DNA from: Fastidiosipila sp964627125
Lineage (GTDB): Bacteria; Bacillota; Clostridia; Saccharofermentanales; Fastidiosipilaceae
NCBI GenBank assembly: GCA_964627125.1
Contig: CAZVJQ010000008.1
Location: 1 to 58,551, forward strand
DNA length: 58,551 nt
Reading direction: 5' to 3'
The position numbers and the translations under genes were made by a program. The notes beneath the pieces were generated by a model that was given only the letters and a program-made list of their open reading frames with translations, had not been told where the DNA came from and searched no databases. Shown here piece after piece: positions 43,429 to 50,960 of this stretch (positions are counted from its first letter, which is position 1; each line of letters starts with the position of its first letter).

Positions 43429-44811
43429 TTATTGATTATCTAATTCGTCCTCATCTGCAATTCCAAGCTCTACAGCTTCAATCGCTTCTTCATCTTCAGC
43501 TAAATTCTCTTCTTCAGCTTCTTCAATTGAACTTTCTAAATCATCAATTGAAACATTTTCTTCATCTTCTACTTCAACTTCTTCATTAGAGCTTAAAAGT
43601 TCATCAGCTAGTCTATCCATTGATAATTCAACACTATCTGCTTGACCCTCATCGTTTAGAGCATCTGCTTCTGCAGCGTCAATATCCAATAATGCATCTT
43701 CTGCATCTTCGCTACTTAATCCAGCTGCTGCTTCGAAGTTTGCCATGAATCCAGCTTCAATCTCTTCACGAAGATCTGACTCACTCTTAATGTCAATCTT
43801 CCAAGATGTTAGTTTTGCTGCTAATCTAGCATTTTGACCACGTTTACCAATTGCTAATGATAATTGGTCATCTGGTACTACAACAGTAGCTTCTCTAGTA
43901 TCGTCAGTCTCTACTAATTCAACTCTTAATACATTAGCAGGTTTAAGAGCATTTCTAATAAATATTGTTTCATCTGGATCCCATTCAATGATGTCAATCT
44001 TCTCGCCACGTAATTCATCCATTACATTTTGAACACGCATACCTCTTTGGCCAACACAGGCACCTAAAGCATCTACATTTTCATCATTTGAATAGACAGC
44101 AATTTTTGTTCTGGAAGCTGCTTCACGGGCTACTGCATGTATTTGTACTACGCCAGCTTGAATTTCTGGAACTTCCTTTTCAAATAATTTTGCAACAAAT
44201 TCACCACTCGCTCTTGATACATAAACAATTGGTCTACCACGTCTCTCATCTACACGCTTAATGTAAAATTGCATACGATCGCCAAAATTATATGTATCTA
44301 ATGCACTCTGCTCGTAACTTGTTAGAACAGCCTCTGCTCTACCTATGTCAACGATAACTTCTCTATCGTCTGCACGCTGTACAATACCATAAGCTAATTC
44401 ACCGACTCTATTTGAGAACTCTTCATGAATAATTTCTCTTTCAGCTGTAATTAAACTCTGGTTAATTGCAGATTTTGCAGCCTGAGCAGCTAGACGACCG
44501 AAGTGTTGAGGTTCAATCTCGTACTGTAATACATCCCCAATTTCAAAGTCTGGGTCTAAAGATTGTGCCTCCGCTAATGAAATTTCTGAATTCACATCTT
44601 CTACTTCTTCTACAATTGTTCTATCTAAGAATACAGCCATTTCGCCTGTATCTCTATCTATAGATGCATGTACATTATCTGCAGTTCTTACATTAAATTC
44701 ACGTCTGTATGCAGCAACTAAAGATTCTTCAATGGCTACGAAAACCATCTCTTCATCTAATCCACGCTCTCTACATAAATCTCTTATTGATTCAATTAAA
44801 TCTCTATTCAT
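43429..44811 (-). CDS. nusA: Transcription termination/antitermination factor NusA with acidic tail
   Basis: 460 aa; NusA of B. subtilis is about 370. N-terminal RNA-polymerase-binding domain ('MNRDLIESIRDLCRERGLDEEMVFVAIEESLVAAYRREF'), S1 ('VGELAYGIVQRADDREVIVDIGRAEAVL'), and KH1/KH2 ('CVGQRGMRVQNVMDELRGEKIDIIEW', 'LSLAIGKRGQNARLAAKLTSWKIDI'). After about residue 350 a strongly acidic stretch of about 110 residues follows. NusA stimulates pausing and intrinsic termination. The operon leader contains a terminator (45309-45340), a natural target for NusA autoregulation. Confidence 0.97.
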   Translation of the reverse strand: MNRDLIESIRDLCRERGLDEEMVFVAIEESLVAAYRREFNVRTADNVHASIDRDTGEMAVFLDRTIVEEVEDVNSEISLAEAQSLDPDFEIGDVLQYEIEPQHFGRLAAQAAKSAINQSLITAEREIIHEEFSNRVGELAYGIVQRADDREVIVDIGRAEAVLTSYEQSALDTYNFGDRMQFYIKRVDERRGRPIVYVSRASGEFVAKLFEKEVPEIQAGVVQIHAVAREAASRTKIAVYSNDENVDALGACVGQRGMRVQNVMDELRGEKIDIIEWDPDETIFIRNALKPANVLRVELVETDDTREATVVVPDDQLSLAIGKRGQNARLAAKLTSWKIDIKSESDLREEIEAGFMANFEAAAGLSSEDAEDALLDIDAAEADALNDEGQADSVELSMDRLADELLSSNEEVEVEDEENVSIDDLESSIEEAEEENLAEDEEAIEAVELGIADEDELDNQ

Positions 44812-44825
44812 TATTTCACCTCATT

Positions 44826-45293
44826 TTAAAAGACTATAACTCTTTTTACATTGGCAATATCGCTCAGTTCGTATGTATAATCTTCATCATTTATCTCAAT
44901 AGCTAGACTATTTTCATCATGTGCCTTCAAGACACCTTCTACCTTCTTGGCACCATCTATTGCTCTATAAAATGATATTTCAATATCTGCACCAATATAT
45001 CTTGTGAAGTCTGCAGCTGTTTTTAATGGTCTATCAATTCCTGGAGATTCAACTTCTAAATAATAAGCTTGGCTAATATCTACATTCTCATCAATGATAG
45101 GGTCAATTGCACGACTAACTCTCTCGCAGTCTTCTAAGTTTATTCCACCGCGTTTATCTATTACAATACGTAGTATCCAGCGCTTATCTTCCTTCAAGTA
45201 TTTAACTTCTAAAAGTTCGACACCTTCTGCTTCTACAGTATCTTCAATAGCAGCGCTTACTCTACTTGCAATATCTTTTTTTATGCTTGCCAT
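44826..45293 (-). CDS. rimP: Ribosome maturation factor RimP
   Basis: 155 aa. Seen: 'VEAEGVELLEVKYLKEDKRWILRIVIDKRGGINLEDCERVSRAIDPIID', 'AYYLEVESPGIDRPLKTAADFTRYIG', and a C-terminal SH3-like domain ('VEGVLKAHDENSLAIEINDEDYTYELSDIANVK'). RimP aids 30S assembly. First gene of the operon running to lgt; the ribosome site GAGGAG lies right after the leader terminator. Confidence 0.95.
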   Translation of the reverse strand: MASIKKDIASRVSAAIEDTVEAEGVELLEVKYLKEDKRWILRIVIDKRGGINLEDCERVSRAIDPIIDENVDISQAYYLEVESPGIDRPLKTAADFTRYIGADIEISFYRAIDGAKKVEGVLKAHDENSLAIEINDEDYTYELSDIANVKRVIVF

Positions 45294-45308
45294 AATTACT
45301 CCTCTACA

Positions 45309-45340
45309 AGAAAAAAGAGCGAAGACGAATCTCCACTCTT
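45309..45340 (-). terminator. Leader terminator (attenuator) of the rimP-nusA operon
   Basis: The minus strand has an 11-pair stem (two G-U) between AAGAGTGGAGA and TCTTCGCTCTT closed by a UUCG loop, then T residues to 45311. It lies about 20 nt after the consensus promoter start and 16 nt before rimP. The upstream AGAGCGA (45347-45353) can pair with the same 3' arm (TCGCTCT), giving a competing fold. It can also end transcripts of the P-loop gene upstream. Confidence 0.8.
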
Positions 45341-45366
45341 AATAAATCGCTCTATTAATTAAAGGC

Positions 45367-45396
45367 ATTATAGCACCTTTCAGTAGTTTTTGTCAA
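45367..45396 (-). promoter_or_regulatory. Consensus promoter of the rimP-nusA-infB operon
   Basis: The minus strand has a perfect -35 TTGACA (45391-45396) and a perfect -10 TATAAT (45367-45372) with an 18-nt spacer. The start near 45360 gives a 67-nt leader that contains the attenuator hairpin. Confidence 0.88.
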
Positions 45397-45440
45397 AGTC
45401 GACAAATTCAAGCTTTCAGCCCTTAATTTTGTAATTTAAT

Positions 45441-45860
45441 CTATTCGAAAACGTACTTTTGCAATTCTTCTGTTAAATCATCTGCTGCATGTGAGTACAT
45501 TATTTCTACATCAAAATGATGTTGTTCACCTAAGCCTTCTAGTGCTGCTAAGAATTTAGCTAATTCATTTTGATCATCGACGCCATTAACTACTTTACCA
45601 ATACTATCGATGTAAACGTGAGTTAAATCATAATCTTTAGCGTTAATACCTGCTATAAAAGCAATTAATTCAGAATAGTTGCTTACAGGATACTCTTCAA
45701 TATTCACTAATCTAATACTAGTGTCTATGTAATTGTTGAGCCTGTCACCATTCTGAATACAAATAACATTATTCTCGCTTATCTGCGCCATTTCGTTAAG
45801 ATCATTAACGAGGCGCTTAGTCTTGCCTGTTCCTTTTTCACCTACAATTAGTTTAACCAT
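45441..45860 (-). CDS. Small P-loop NTPase-like protein, unknown function
   Basis: 139 aa. It begins 'MVKLIVGEKGTGKTKRLVNDLN' with a clear Walker A. A possible Walker B-like strand is 'THVYIDSIGKVV'; 'VEIMYSHAADDL' follows near the end. Small proteins of this type occur in Clostridia and are often labelled ATP-binding or PilT-like by default; no specific role is known. The ATG has AAAGGAGC upstream. Single gene with its own promoter (45897-45924), diverging from the DUF4364 gene. Confidence 0.6.
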   Translation of the reverse strand: MVKLIVGEKGTGKTKRLVNDLNEMAQISENNVICIQNGDRLNNYIDTSIRLVNIEEYPVSNYSELIAFIAGINAKDYDLTHVYIDSIGKVVNGVDDQNELAKFLAALEGLGEQHHFDVEIMYSHAADDLTEELQKYVFE

Positions 45861-45896
45861 AAAACATGCTCCTTTACTAAAAGCTTCTTTTAATCA

Positions 45897-45924
45897 ATTA
45901 TAACCCATTAATCCTTTTGCACAA
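45897..45924 (-). promoter_or_regulatory. Promoter of the small P-loop gene
   Basis: The minus strand has -35 TTGTGC (45919-45924), a 16-nt spacer and -10 TATAAT (45897-45902). The start near 45890 leaves a leader of about 30 nt. Confidence 0.55.
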
Positions 45925-45985
45925 AATAGCTTTATAGCACTTTGAAATAAATTGTACATTTTACATAAATTTAAGCTTGAGTTTT

Positions 45986-45994
45986 TGGTATAAT
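45986..45994 (+). promoter_or_regulatory. Extended -10 promoter of the DUF4364 gene
   Basis: TGGTATAAT, an extended -10 with consensus TATAAT at 45989-45994. No good -35 is seen at normal spacing, as is common with extended -10 promoters. The start near 46001 would leave about 22 nt, including AAAAGGAG. Confidence 0.5.
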
Positions 45995-46022
45995 GTCAAT
46001 AAATCTAAAAGGAGTTTTGACT

Positions 46023-46595
46023 TTGGCCAAAAATACTAACAATGCCCAAGATAAGGTTACTCAAAAAGTAATTATTCTTTATATCTGCGAAAAAATAGAT
46101 AGTCTCAACAAGCAAGAACTGATGCAAATAGCATTAGAGTCTATGTACATGGACTATTTCCAATTCACAACTATCCTAGATGAGCTCATCTCTGAAGATT
46201 TAATATCAGGAACTTATAGGAAGTCTGAGAGTAGTAATAGGAATACTAGCGAAAGATTCTCTCTAACAAGTAAAGGTGCTGTCATTTTAGATACTCTTCG
46301 TAGCAATATACCAGTTGCAGTTACTAGACACTTAAATGAAATATTGTCTAAGAATAATGAAGAGATTGAAAGGTCAGAAAGTATAATAACAAATATTAAA
46401 CCTCTGGAAGATGGAACTTATACACTAGAACTCAGTTTAAGCGAGAGACAAGACCCGTATTTCAGTATAACTATTAATACACCTAATAGAGAGATCTCAT
46501 CTCAATTAGAGAATAACTTTAAAAATAATGCAGCTGATATTTATGCAAAAGTTATGGGAATTTTGCATGAGTACAATCAAGCGGATGATAACTAG
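46023..46595 (+). CDS. DUF4364 family protein
   Basis: 190 aa from a TTG at 46023, with AAAAGGAG 8 nt upstream; longer in-frame starts would lie in the -10 region. N-terminal winged-helix-like half ('VTQKVIILYICEKIDSLNKQELMQIALESMYMDYFQFTTILDELISEDLIS...FSLTSKGAVILDTL') and an alpha+beta C-terminal half ('GTYTLELSLSERQDPYFSITINTP'). This matches DUF4364, a Clostridia family near housekeeping genes that may be transcriptional regulators, judged from the winged-helix part. Its target is unknown. Confidence 0.75.
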   Translation: MAKNTNNAQDKVTQKVIILYICEKIDSLNKQELMQIALESMYMDYFQFTTILDELISEDLISGTYRKSESSNRNTSERFSLTSKGAVILDTLRSNIPVAVTRHLNEILSKNNEEIERSESIITNIKPLEDGTYTLELSLSERQDPYFSITINTPNREISSQLENNFKNNAADIYAKVMGILHEYNQADDN

Positions 46596-46621
46596 TAGCT
46601 AACTAAAAAACTTGTTTCAAT

Positions 46622-47266
46622 TTAGTCCATAACTCTTGTAGTGACTTCGCCTGATTCAAGTGCTACTACTCTATTTACTATTTGGTCAAGATCCTCTTTA
46701 TAATGGCTACTCAAGACAATTGTAGCACCACGTTCATTCTCTTCTTTTAATATGTCATAGAACATATGTCGGCTAGTCTCATCTAATGAGTTCGTAGGTT
46801 CATCTAGCAATAATAAATCTGGTTTCTCAATAATTGCTTGAGCAATAGCTAATTTTTGAGTCATACCAAGGGAGAATTTATTGACAGGTTTTTTATCATT
46901 TGGATCGAGCCCAACTCTAACTAGAGATTCTTCAATATCTTCTTTTGTGGCAACAGATTTGATTGCACATAAAACTTCTAATGTTTCTTTTGCAGTTAAA
47001 TTTGGCCAAAATTTCATAGTTTCAATTATTAGACCAGTAGAATGATTGAATCTATTGCAAGAGTCAATCACATTACCATCAATAGATAAAGTACCACTAG
47101 CGGCAAGTATTAAACCAGCAAGAGCTCTAAGCATCATAGTCTTACCAGACCCATTACGGCCGAGAAGACCCATTATCTCTCCCTTTTCTATCTTTAAATT
47201 TACATTAGATAAAACATCAACTTTTTTCAGTGTTTTTGTATATCCATTGAACTCAATGTATTCCAT
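46622..47266 (-). CDS. ABC transporter ATP-binding protein
   Basis: 214 aa from the ATG at 47266 with GGAGGAA 6 nt upstream, 2 nt after the permease stop. Seen: Walker A 'GLLGRNGSGKTMML', signature region 'VNKFSLGMTQKLAIAQAI' (SLGMTQ form), Walker B 'LLLLDEPTNSLDE', and H-loop 'VLSSHYKED'. The single short ATPase with an ABC-2 type membrane partner suggests a drug, peptide or lipid exporter; cargo unknown. The partner permease gene is interrupted by a stop codon. Confidence 0.88.
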   Translation of the reverse strand: MEYIEFNGYTKTLKKVDVLSNVNLKIEKGEIMGLLGRNGSGKTMMLRALAGLILAASGTLSIDGNVIDSCNRFNHSTGLIIETMKFWPNLTAKETLEVLCAIKSVATKEDIEESLVRVGLDPNDKKPVNKFSLGMTQKLAIAQAIIEKPDLLLLDEPTNSLDETSRHMFYDILKEENERGATIVLSSHYKEDLDQIVNRVVALESGEVTTRVMD

Positions 47267-47268
47267 GT

Positions 47269-48273
47269 CTATTCCTCCAAATAATCTTTTGAACTCATTT
47301 TCCAAGCAAGTAAAATAAAAACAATAATAAATAAAGCGAAATTAATTAAATTAAATGTAGGAGTTTTATCATTATATAGTAAGAATAATGGCGATAAAGC
47401 TCTTAGGTAATCGAGACTAATAATAAGCATTAAATACGATACAACGAAAACCAATAGATTAGTTAGCAAGTAATTTAGCTTGACAGTAATTATTATTAAT
47501 TCACTTATTATTGATATAAAGATTGATACAAATATTAATGATGCATAATATACAAGGAGCTCGACTGTACCAAATACATTCATTACCAAGGCGGCAATTA
47601 CATATGGCAGTGTCATCACAATACTTCTAGATAATAAAAAGAGAAAATATGTAGTTATTTGCCCTTGTAAAGTTTTTTGACGAATTGCTATTATGGCTAA
47701 ATGCTAATCTTTAAAATCTTTCCAACTTGACATTAAAAAATATGCAGGAAGAAATAGTACCTTTATTGTAGAGTGTAACAACTGTAAAAAATCGTTTAAT
47801 GAATACATTTGAAAATTTTTACGCAAAAAAACATATTCAAGCATTTTCCCATATATCATCTGAAGCAGTAACGTAACAAAAATAAGTAAATAAACAGTTA
47901 TAAAAATACTTATACCATCTATAAAAAAATGACTTCTCTTACTTCTGCTTATAATTACATTGTCCAAATTATTTTTTCTCGCTATCCAGTCTATCCCTAT
48001 ACATATAACAGCGAGGAGAACCGGCAATATAAAGTCAATGAGCCAATTATCTATCAATATCATAGCTCCAGGCATAGCACGAACAGCTCTATATGATGAT
48101 GCCATATGCATTGTAGGATGTTCGTACAACCATGTCATATTTGCTAACGAGTAATTTAGAGCTACGCGTTCTATTTCAAAAAAATAAATTATTGTTTCCA
48201 TTAAATATAAGAAATTTAAAATTAGTAAACCGAAATATAATCTCTTATTCTTGATAAGCCACCTAAAATACAT
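47269..48273 (-). pseudogene. ABC-2 type permease split by an in-frame TAG
   Basis: Two reading frames, 48273-47704 (189 aa) and 47619-47269 (116 aa), lie in the same frame. Between them the only stop is the TAG at 47706-47704; translation then continues 'HLAIIAIRQKTLQGQITTYFLF' into the second part with no ribosome site at its first Met. Together they would be a membrane protein of about 334 residues with six or seven helices, the size expected for an ABC-2 permease. TAG ends many intact genes here, so recoding is unlikely. A recent nonsense mutation is the simplest reading; two separate half-permeases or a sequencing error are alternatives. Confidence 0.6.
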
Positions 48274-48316
48274 AATATAACTCTTTTAAGTTTTATTTAA
48301 ACACTAGACATACTTA

Positions 48317-48345
48317 AGCATACCAAGGAATTATTAACAGCACAA
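48317..48345 (-). promoter_or_regulatory. Candidate promoter of the ABC exporter genes
   Basis: The minus strand has -35 TTGTGC (48340-48345), a 17-nt spacer and an extended -10 TGG-TATGCT (48317-48322). The same -35 hexamer is used before the small P-loop gene. Confidence 0.35.
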
Positions 48346-48481
48346 ATCCACTCGAAAATTTAGTAATATTTATTAAAAAAACTATAACTACCTTAAATCC
48401 ACGAGATTTATTATTTCATTACCATTAATCCTAACTAGCCATTTTATAGATAAATTAATTTAGAATTACATAAGAAAACAT

Positions 48482-48522
48482 AAAAACAGCAAGGTTGTGT
48501 AGTGAATCACTGAACCTTGCTG
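48482..48522 (-). terminator. Terminator of the rplU-obg-yhbY operon
   Basis: The minus strand stem CAGCAAGGTT/AACCTTGCTG (10 bp) with an inner AGTGA/TCACT hairpin is followed by TTTTTATG. It lies about 55 nt after yhbY. Confidence 0.88.
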
Positions 48523-48577
48523 CATCTTCTTTATTGTTATTTATAACTATTCGAATTAGATCTTTATTCTACATATC

Positions 48578-48895
48578 TTACCTAGCATTCTCTAAATGGT
48601 ATCTAGTTCTACCCTTCTTAGCTAGCTCATCAGAAAATTTATATATTACAATTTTTCTACCGATAACTTGAACCACATCAGCATCTAATCTTTCTGCTAG
48701 TGTGTTAGCTATTTCTCTTGGACTAATAGATGCAGTCTTTAATACTGATATTTTAACTAACTCTCTAGTTCTTAATAAATCTGCAAGTTCCTGATAAATA
48801 TTTTCATTTATATTATCTTTACCAATGTGTAGCAAACTATCTAGTTCATTAGCTTCAGATCTTAGATATGCTCTCTCTTTACCTGTTAAAGCCAT
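48578..48895 (-). CDS. yhbY: CRM-domain RNA-binding protein YhbY
   Basis: 105 aa single CRM domain: 'MALTGKERAYLRSEANELDSLLHIGKDNINENIYQELADLLRTRELVKISVL', then 'ISPREIANTLAERLDADVVQVIGRKIVIYKF'. YhbY associates with pre-50S particles. It follows obg by 17 nt, a conserved neighbour, and ends the L21-L27 operon. Confidence 0.95.
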   Translation of the reverse strand: MALTGKERAYLRSEANELDSLLHIGKDNINENIYQELADLLRTRELVKISVLKTASISPREIANTLAERLDADVVQVIGRKIVIYKFSDELAKKGRTRYHLENAR

Positions 48896-48912
48896 TAATT
48901 CTCCTTCTTTTT

Positions 48913-50181
48913 CTAATCAATATAATCGAATAGTAAGTCACCAATTGCAATGGTGTCTCCTTCTTCAATTCCTTTTGCCTTCAAGTCGGCAATTACACCT
49001 TTATCTCTTAATTGTTTTTGGAAATATTGCATGGAGTCGATACTATCGAAGTTTACACTTCTCATTAAGTTATCAATCCACTTACCTTCGATAACATAAA
49101 TATCTTCGTCCATAGTGATTTCATATGTATCTTCTTCGAATGTATAAACCTTAATTTCTTCTTTAGGTTTTTCATAAAGAATAGTATTAGGTAGATTTTG
49201 TAGATGAGTTGCAATATTTTTCAATAAGTCATCAGTTCCCCAATGTATAGGTGCTGACATCTGGAATACTTCAAAACCTTCAGCTTCTAACTTACTTTGT
49301 AATGCTTCTACATCATCTTCTTCAGCTAAGTCAATTTTATTTAATGCTACAATCTGAGGTTTTTCAGCTAGTTTTTCACTAAATGACGCTAATTCATTAT
49401 TTATCTTTACAAAATCCTCGTATGGATCTCGTCCTTCTGAACCTGAAGAATCTATTACATGAACTAACATCTTAGTTCTTTCAATATGTCTTAAGAAGTC
49501 ATGTCCTAAACCTGCACCATCACTTGCACCTTCAATTAATCCAGGGATATCTGCTAGAGTGAAACTGTAGTCATCTACTGTAGCAATTCCTAGTTGTGGT
49601 TCTAAAGTTGTGAAGTGGTAGTCTGCAATTTTAGGTGTAGCTCTTGAAACTACAGATAAATAAGTACTCTTACCAACGTTAGGCATGCCGATTAAGCCAG
49701 CATCTGCTAGAATTTTTAATTCTAATGTAACGTAGAAACCTTCTTTTAGCTCACCTGGTTTAGCGAAATTTGGTGCTTGTCTTGTTGATGTGGCAAAAGC
49801 AGTATTACCGACACCGCCACGGCCTCCTTTTGCCAAAGTGACAGTTTCGCCATCTTCAGTTAAGTCAGCAAGTAAGCGACCTGACTCTGCCTCTCTAACT
49901 ACAGTACCTACAGGAACTGTGATTGTTAGATCAGTACCACTCTTACCAGCCATTTTTTGTTTACCACCATGCTCACCATCTTCGGCGGTATATTTTCGTC
50001 TATCTCTGAATTTTTGTAAGGTAGTCATATTTGAAGTAGCTTGAATGAACACAGAACCACCACGGCCGCCATTACCGCCGTCTGGACCTCCATTAGCGAT
50101 AAATTTTGCTCTATAAAAAGAGACAGCACCATCACCACCATTACCTGCTTTAACAAAAACTCTAGCTTGATCTATAAACAT
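48913..50181 (-). CDS. obg: GTPase Obg/CgtA
   Basis: 422 aa. The glycine-rich Obg fold ('MFIDQARVFVKAGNGGDGAVSFYRAKFIANGGPDGGNGGRGG') precedes a G domain with 'ADAGLIGMPNVGKSTYLSVVSRA', 'DIPGLIEGASDGAGLGHDFLRHIERT', 'VALNKIDL', and a C-terminal OCT domain. Obg is an essential 50S-associated GTPase. It lies downstream of rpmA, separated by an intercistronic terminator that ends 17 nt before its start, so expression should depend on readthrough. Confidence 0.97.
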   Translation of the reverse strand: MFIDQARVFVKAGNGGDGAVSFYRAKFIANGGPDGGNGGRGGSVFIQATSNMTTLQKFRDRRKYTAEDGEHGGKQKMAGKSGTDLTITVPVGTVVREAESGRLLADLTEDGETVTLAKGGRGGVGNTAFATSTRQAPNFAKPGELKEGFYVTLELKILADAGLIGMPNVGKSTYLSVVSRATPKIADYHFTTLEPQLGIATVDDYSFTLADIPGLIEGASDGAGLGHDFLRHIERTKMLVHVIDSSGSEGRDPYEDFVKINNELASFSEKLAEKPQIVALNKIDLAEEDDVEALQSKLEAEGFEVFQMSAPIHWGTDDLLKNIATHLQNLPNTILYEKPKEEIKVYTFEEDTYEITMDEDIYVIEGKWIDNLMRSVNFDSIDSMQYFQKQLRDKGVIADLKAKGIEEGDTIAIGDLLFDYID

Positions 50182-50198
50182 TTTAATCCTCTATGAGA

Positions 50199-50228
50199 AT
50201 AAAAAAGCCCGGAACAACAGCCGGACTT
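50199..50228 (-). terminator. Intercistronic terminator between rpmA and obg
   Basis: The minus strand stem AAGTCCGG/CCGGGCTT (8 pairs, one G-U) with an 8-nt loop is followed by TTTTTTATT. It ends 17 nt before the obg start, too close for a promoter in between, so it probably sets a lower level of Obg than of L27. Confidence 0.85.
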
Positions 50229-50253
50229 CATTATCTTTAATAATAATTCGTAA

Positions 50254-50556
50254 TTATTCGCTAACTGCTGCAGCTACTGGAGCTGGATATACGCTAACTT
50301 TCTTACGACCCTTGCCGTATCTTTCGAAGCTAACATTACCATCTACCAATGCGAATAATGTGTCATCCTTACCTCTACCCACGTTTTCACCTGGGTGAAT
50401 TTTAGTTCCACGTTGTCTGTATAAGATATTTCCTGCTAGTACGAATTCACCGTCACCAGCCTTAGATCCTAAACGTTTAGATTTAGAATCACGTCCGTTT
50501 TTTGTAGAACCTAAACCTTTTTTACTCGCTAATAATTGTAAGTCTAATTTAAACAT
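50254..50556 (-). CDS. rpmA: 50S ribosomal protein L27 with cleavable N-terminus
   Basis: 100 aa. The start 'MFKLDLQLLASKKGLGSTKNG' has the N-terminal extension seen in Firmicutes L27, which is removed by the protease Prp (encoded next door); the usual LQxF-A site is LQLLA here. The rest is standard L27: 'RDSKSKRLGSKAGDGEFVLAGNILYRQRGTKIHPGENVGRGKDDTLFALVDG'. L27 lies at the peptidyl transferase centre. The C-terminus has an Ala-rich tail. Confidence 0.97.
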   Translation of the reverse strand: MFKLDLQLLASKKGLGSTKNGRDSKSKRLGSKAGDGEFVLAGNILYRQRGTKIHPGENVGRGKDDTLFALVDGNVSFERYGKGRKKVSVYPAPVAAAVSE

Positions 50557-50567
50557 TTTATTTTCTC

Positions 50568-50903
50568 CTATTTAATCTCAACTCTGTCAAGTACCGTAAC
50601 GTACTCACTTCCATAACTGTATTCTATTTGTTTGCAACCGATCTCAAAAGTTTTCATCAGTAAGTCTACTTCTGCTTGTTTATCCTCAGTGTTCTCTACT
50701 TCTGCATAAAGATGTCCTGATTCAAATTTAAATTCTACTTCTAGATCGAGAATATCTGTCAATCCTGTTACTAAGGTTCCTGCTAAACTTGTTACTGCTG
50801 AACAAATGATGTCATCTTCATCGAACTCAGCGTATCCTGCATGTCCCTTACATAAAAATCCTTTTAATCCATTTTCATCTTCATATAAATTTACTTTTAT
50901 CAT
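50568..50903 (-). CDS. prp: L27-processing cysteine protease Prp
   Basis: 111 aa. Prp signature: catalytic His21 in 'LCKGHAGYAEFDEDDIICSAVTSLAGTLVTGL' and catalytic Cys34 in the same block. C-terminal 'EVDLLMKTFEIGCKQIEYSYGSEYVTV'. It removes the N-terminal extension of L27. Placement between rplU and rpmA is diagnostic. Substrate side residues match the altered L27 site LQLLA, implying that the pair has coevolved (inference). Confidence 0.93.
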   Translation of the reverse strand: MIKVNLYEDENGLKGFLCKGHAGYAEFDEDDIICSAVTSLAGTLVTGLTDILDLEVEFKFESGHLYAEVENTEDKQAEVDLLMKTFEIGCKQIEYSYGSEYVTVLDRVEIK

Positions 50904-50960
50904 AATTCACCTCGAACTTATCGATTAGCTTATAAATTTATATTAATGGTTAATCAATAA

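Larger units (their letters stand above)
48274..48577. other. Intergenic region between yhbY and the ABC genes
   Basis: No reading frame is supported. It holds the yhbY terminator (48482-48522), a candidate promoter for the ABC operon (48317-48345) and otherwise AT-rich sequence. Both flanking units read leftwards, so the terminator ends the rplU-yhbY operon before the exporter genes begin. Confidence 0.6.

Noticed and set aside
45020..45342. Plus-strand frame opposite rimP
   Set aside because: It crosses the rimP gene and the leader terminator and has no start signals.
46596..46625. ACTAAA/TTTAGT repeat between DUF4364 and the ABC ATPase as a shared terminator
   Set aside because: Very AT-rich and weak stem overlapping a stop codon; no T-run beyond what the composition gives.
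47269..48273. Stop-codon reassignment (TAG read as an amino acid)
   Set aside because: TAG is the stop of many intact genes here, for example ftsZ, ftsW, coaD-adjacent rsmD and ddl, so general recoding does not fit.
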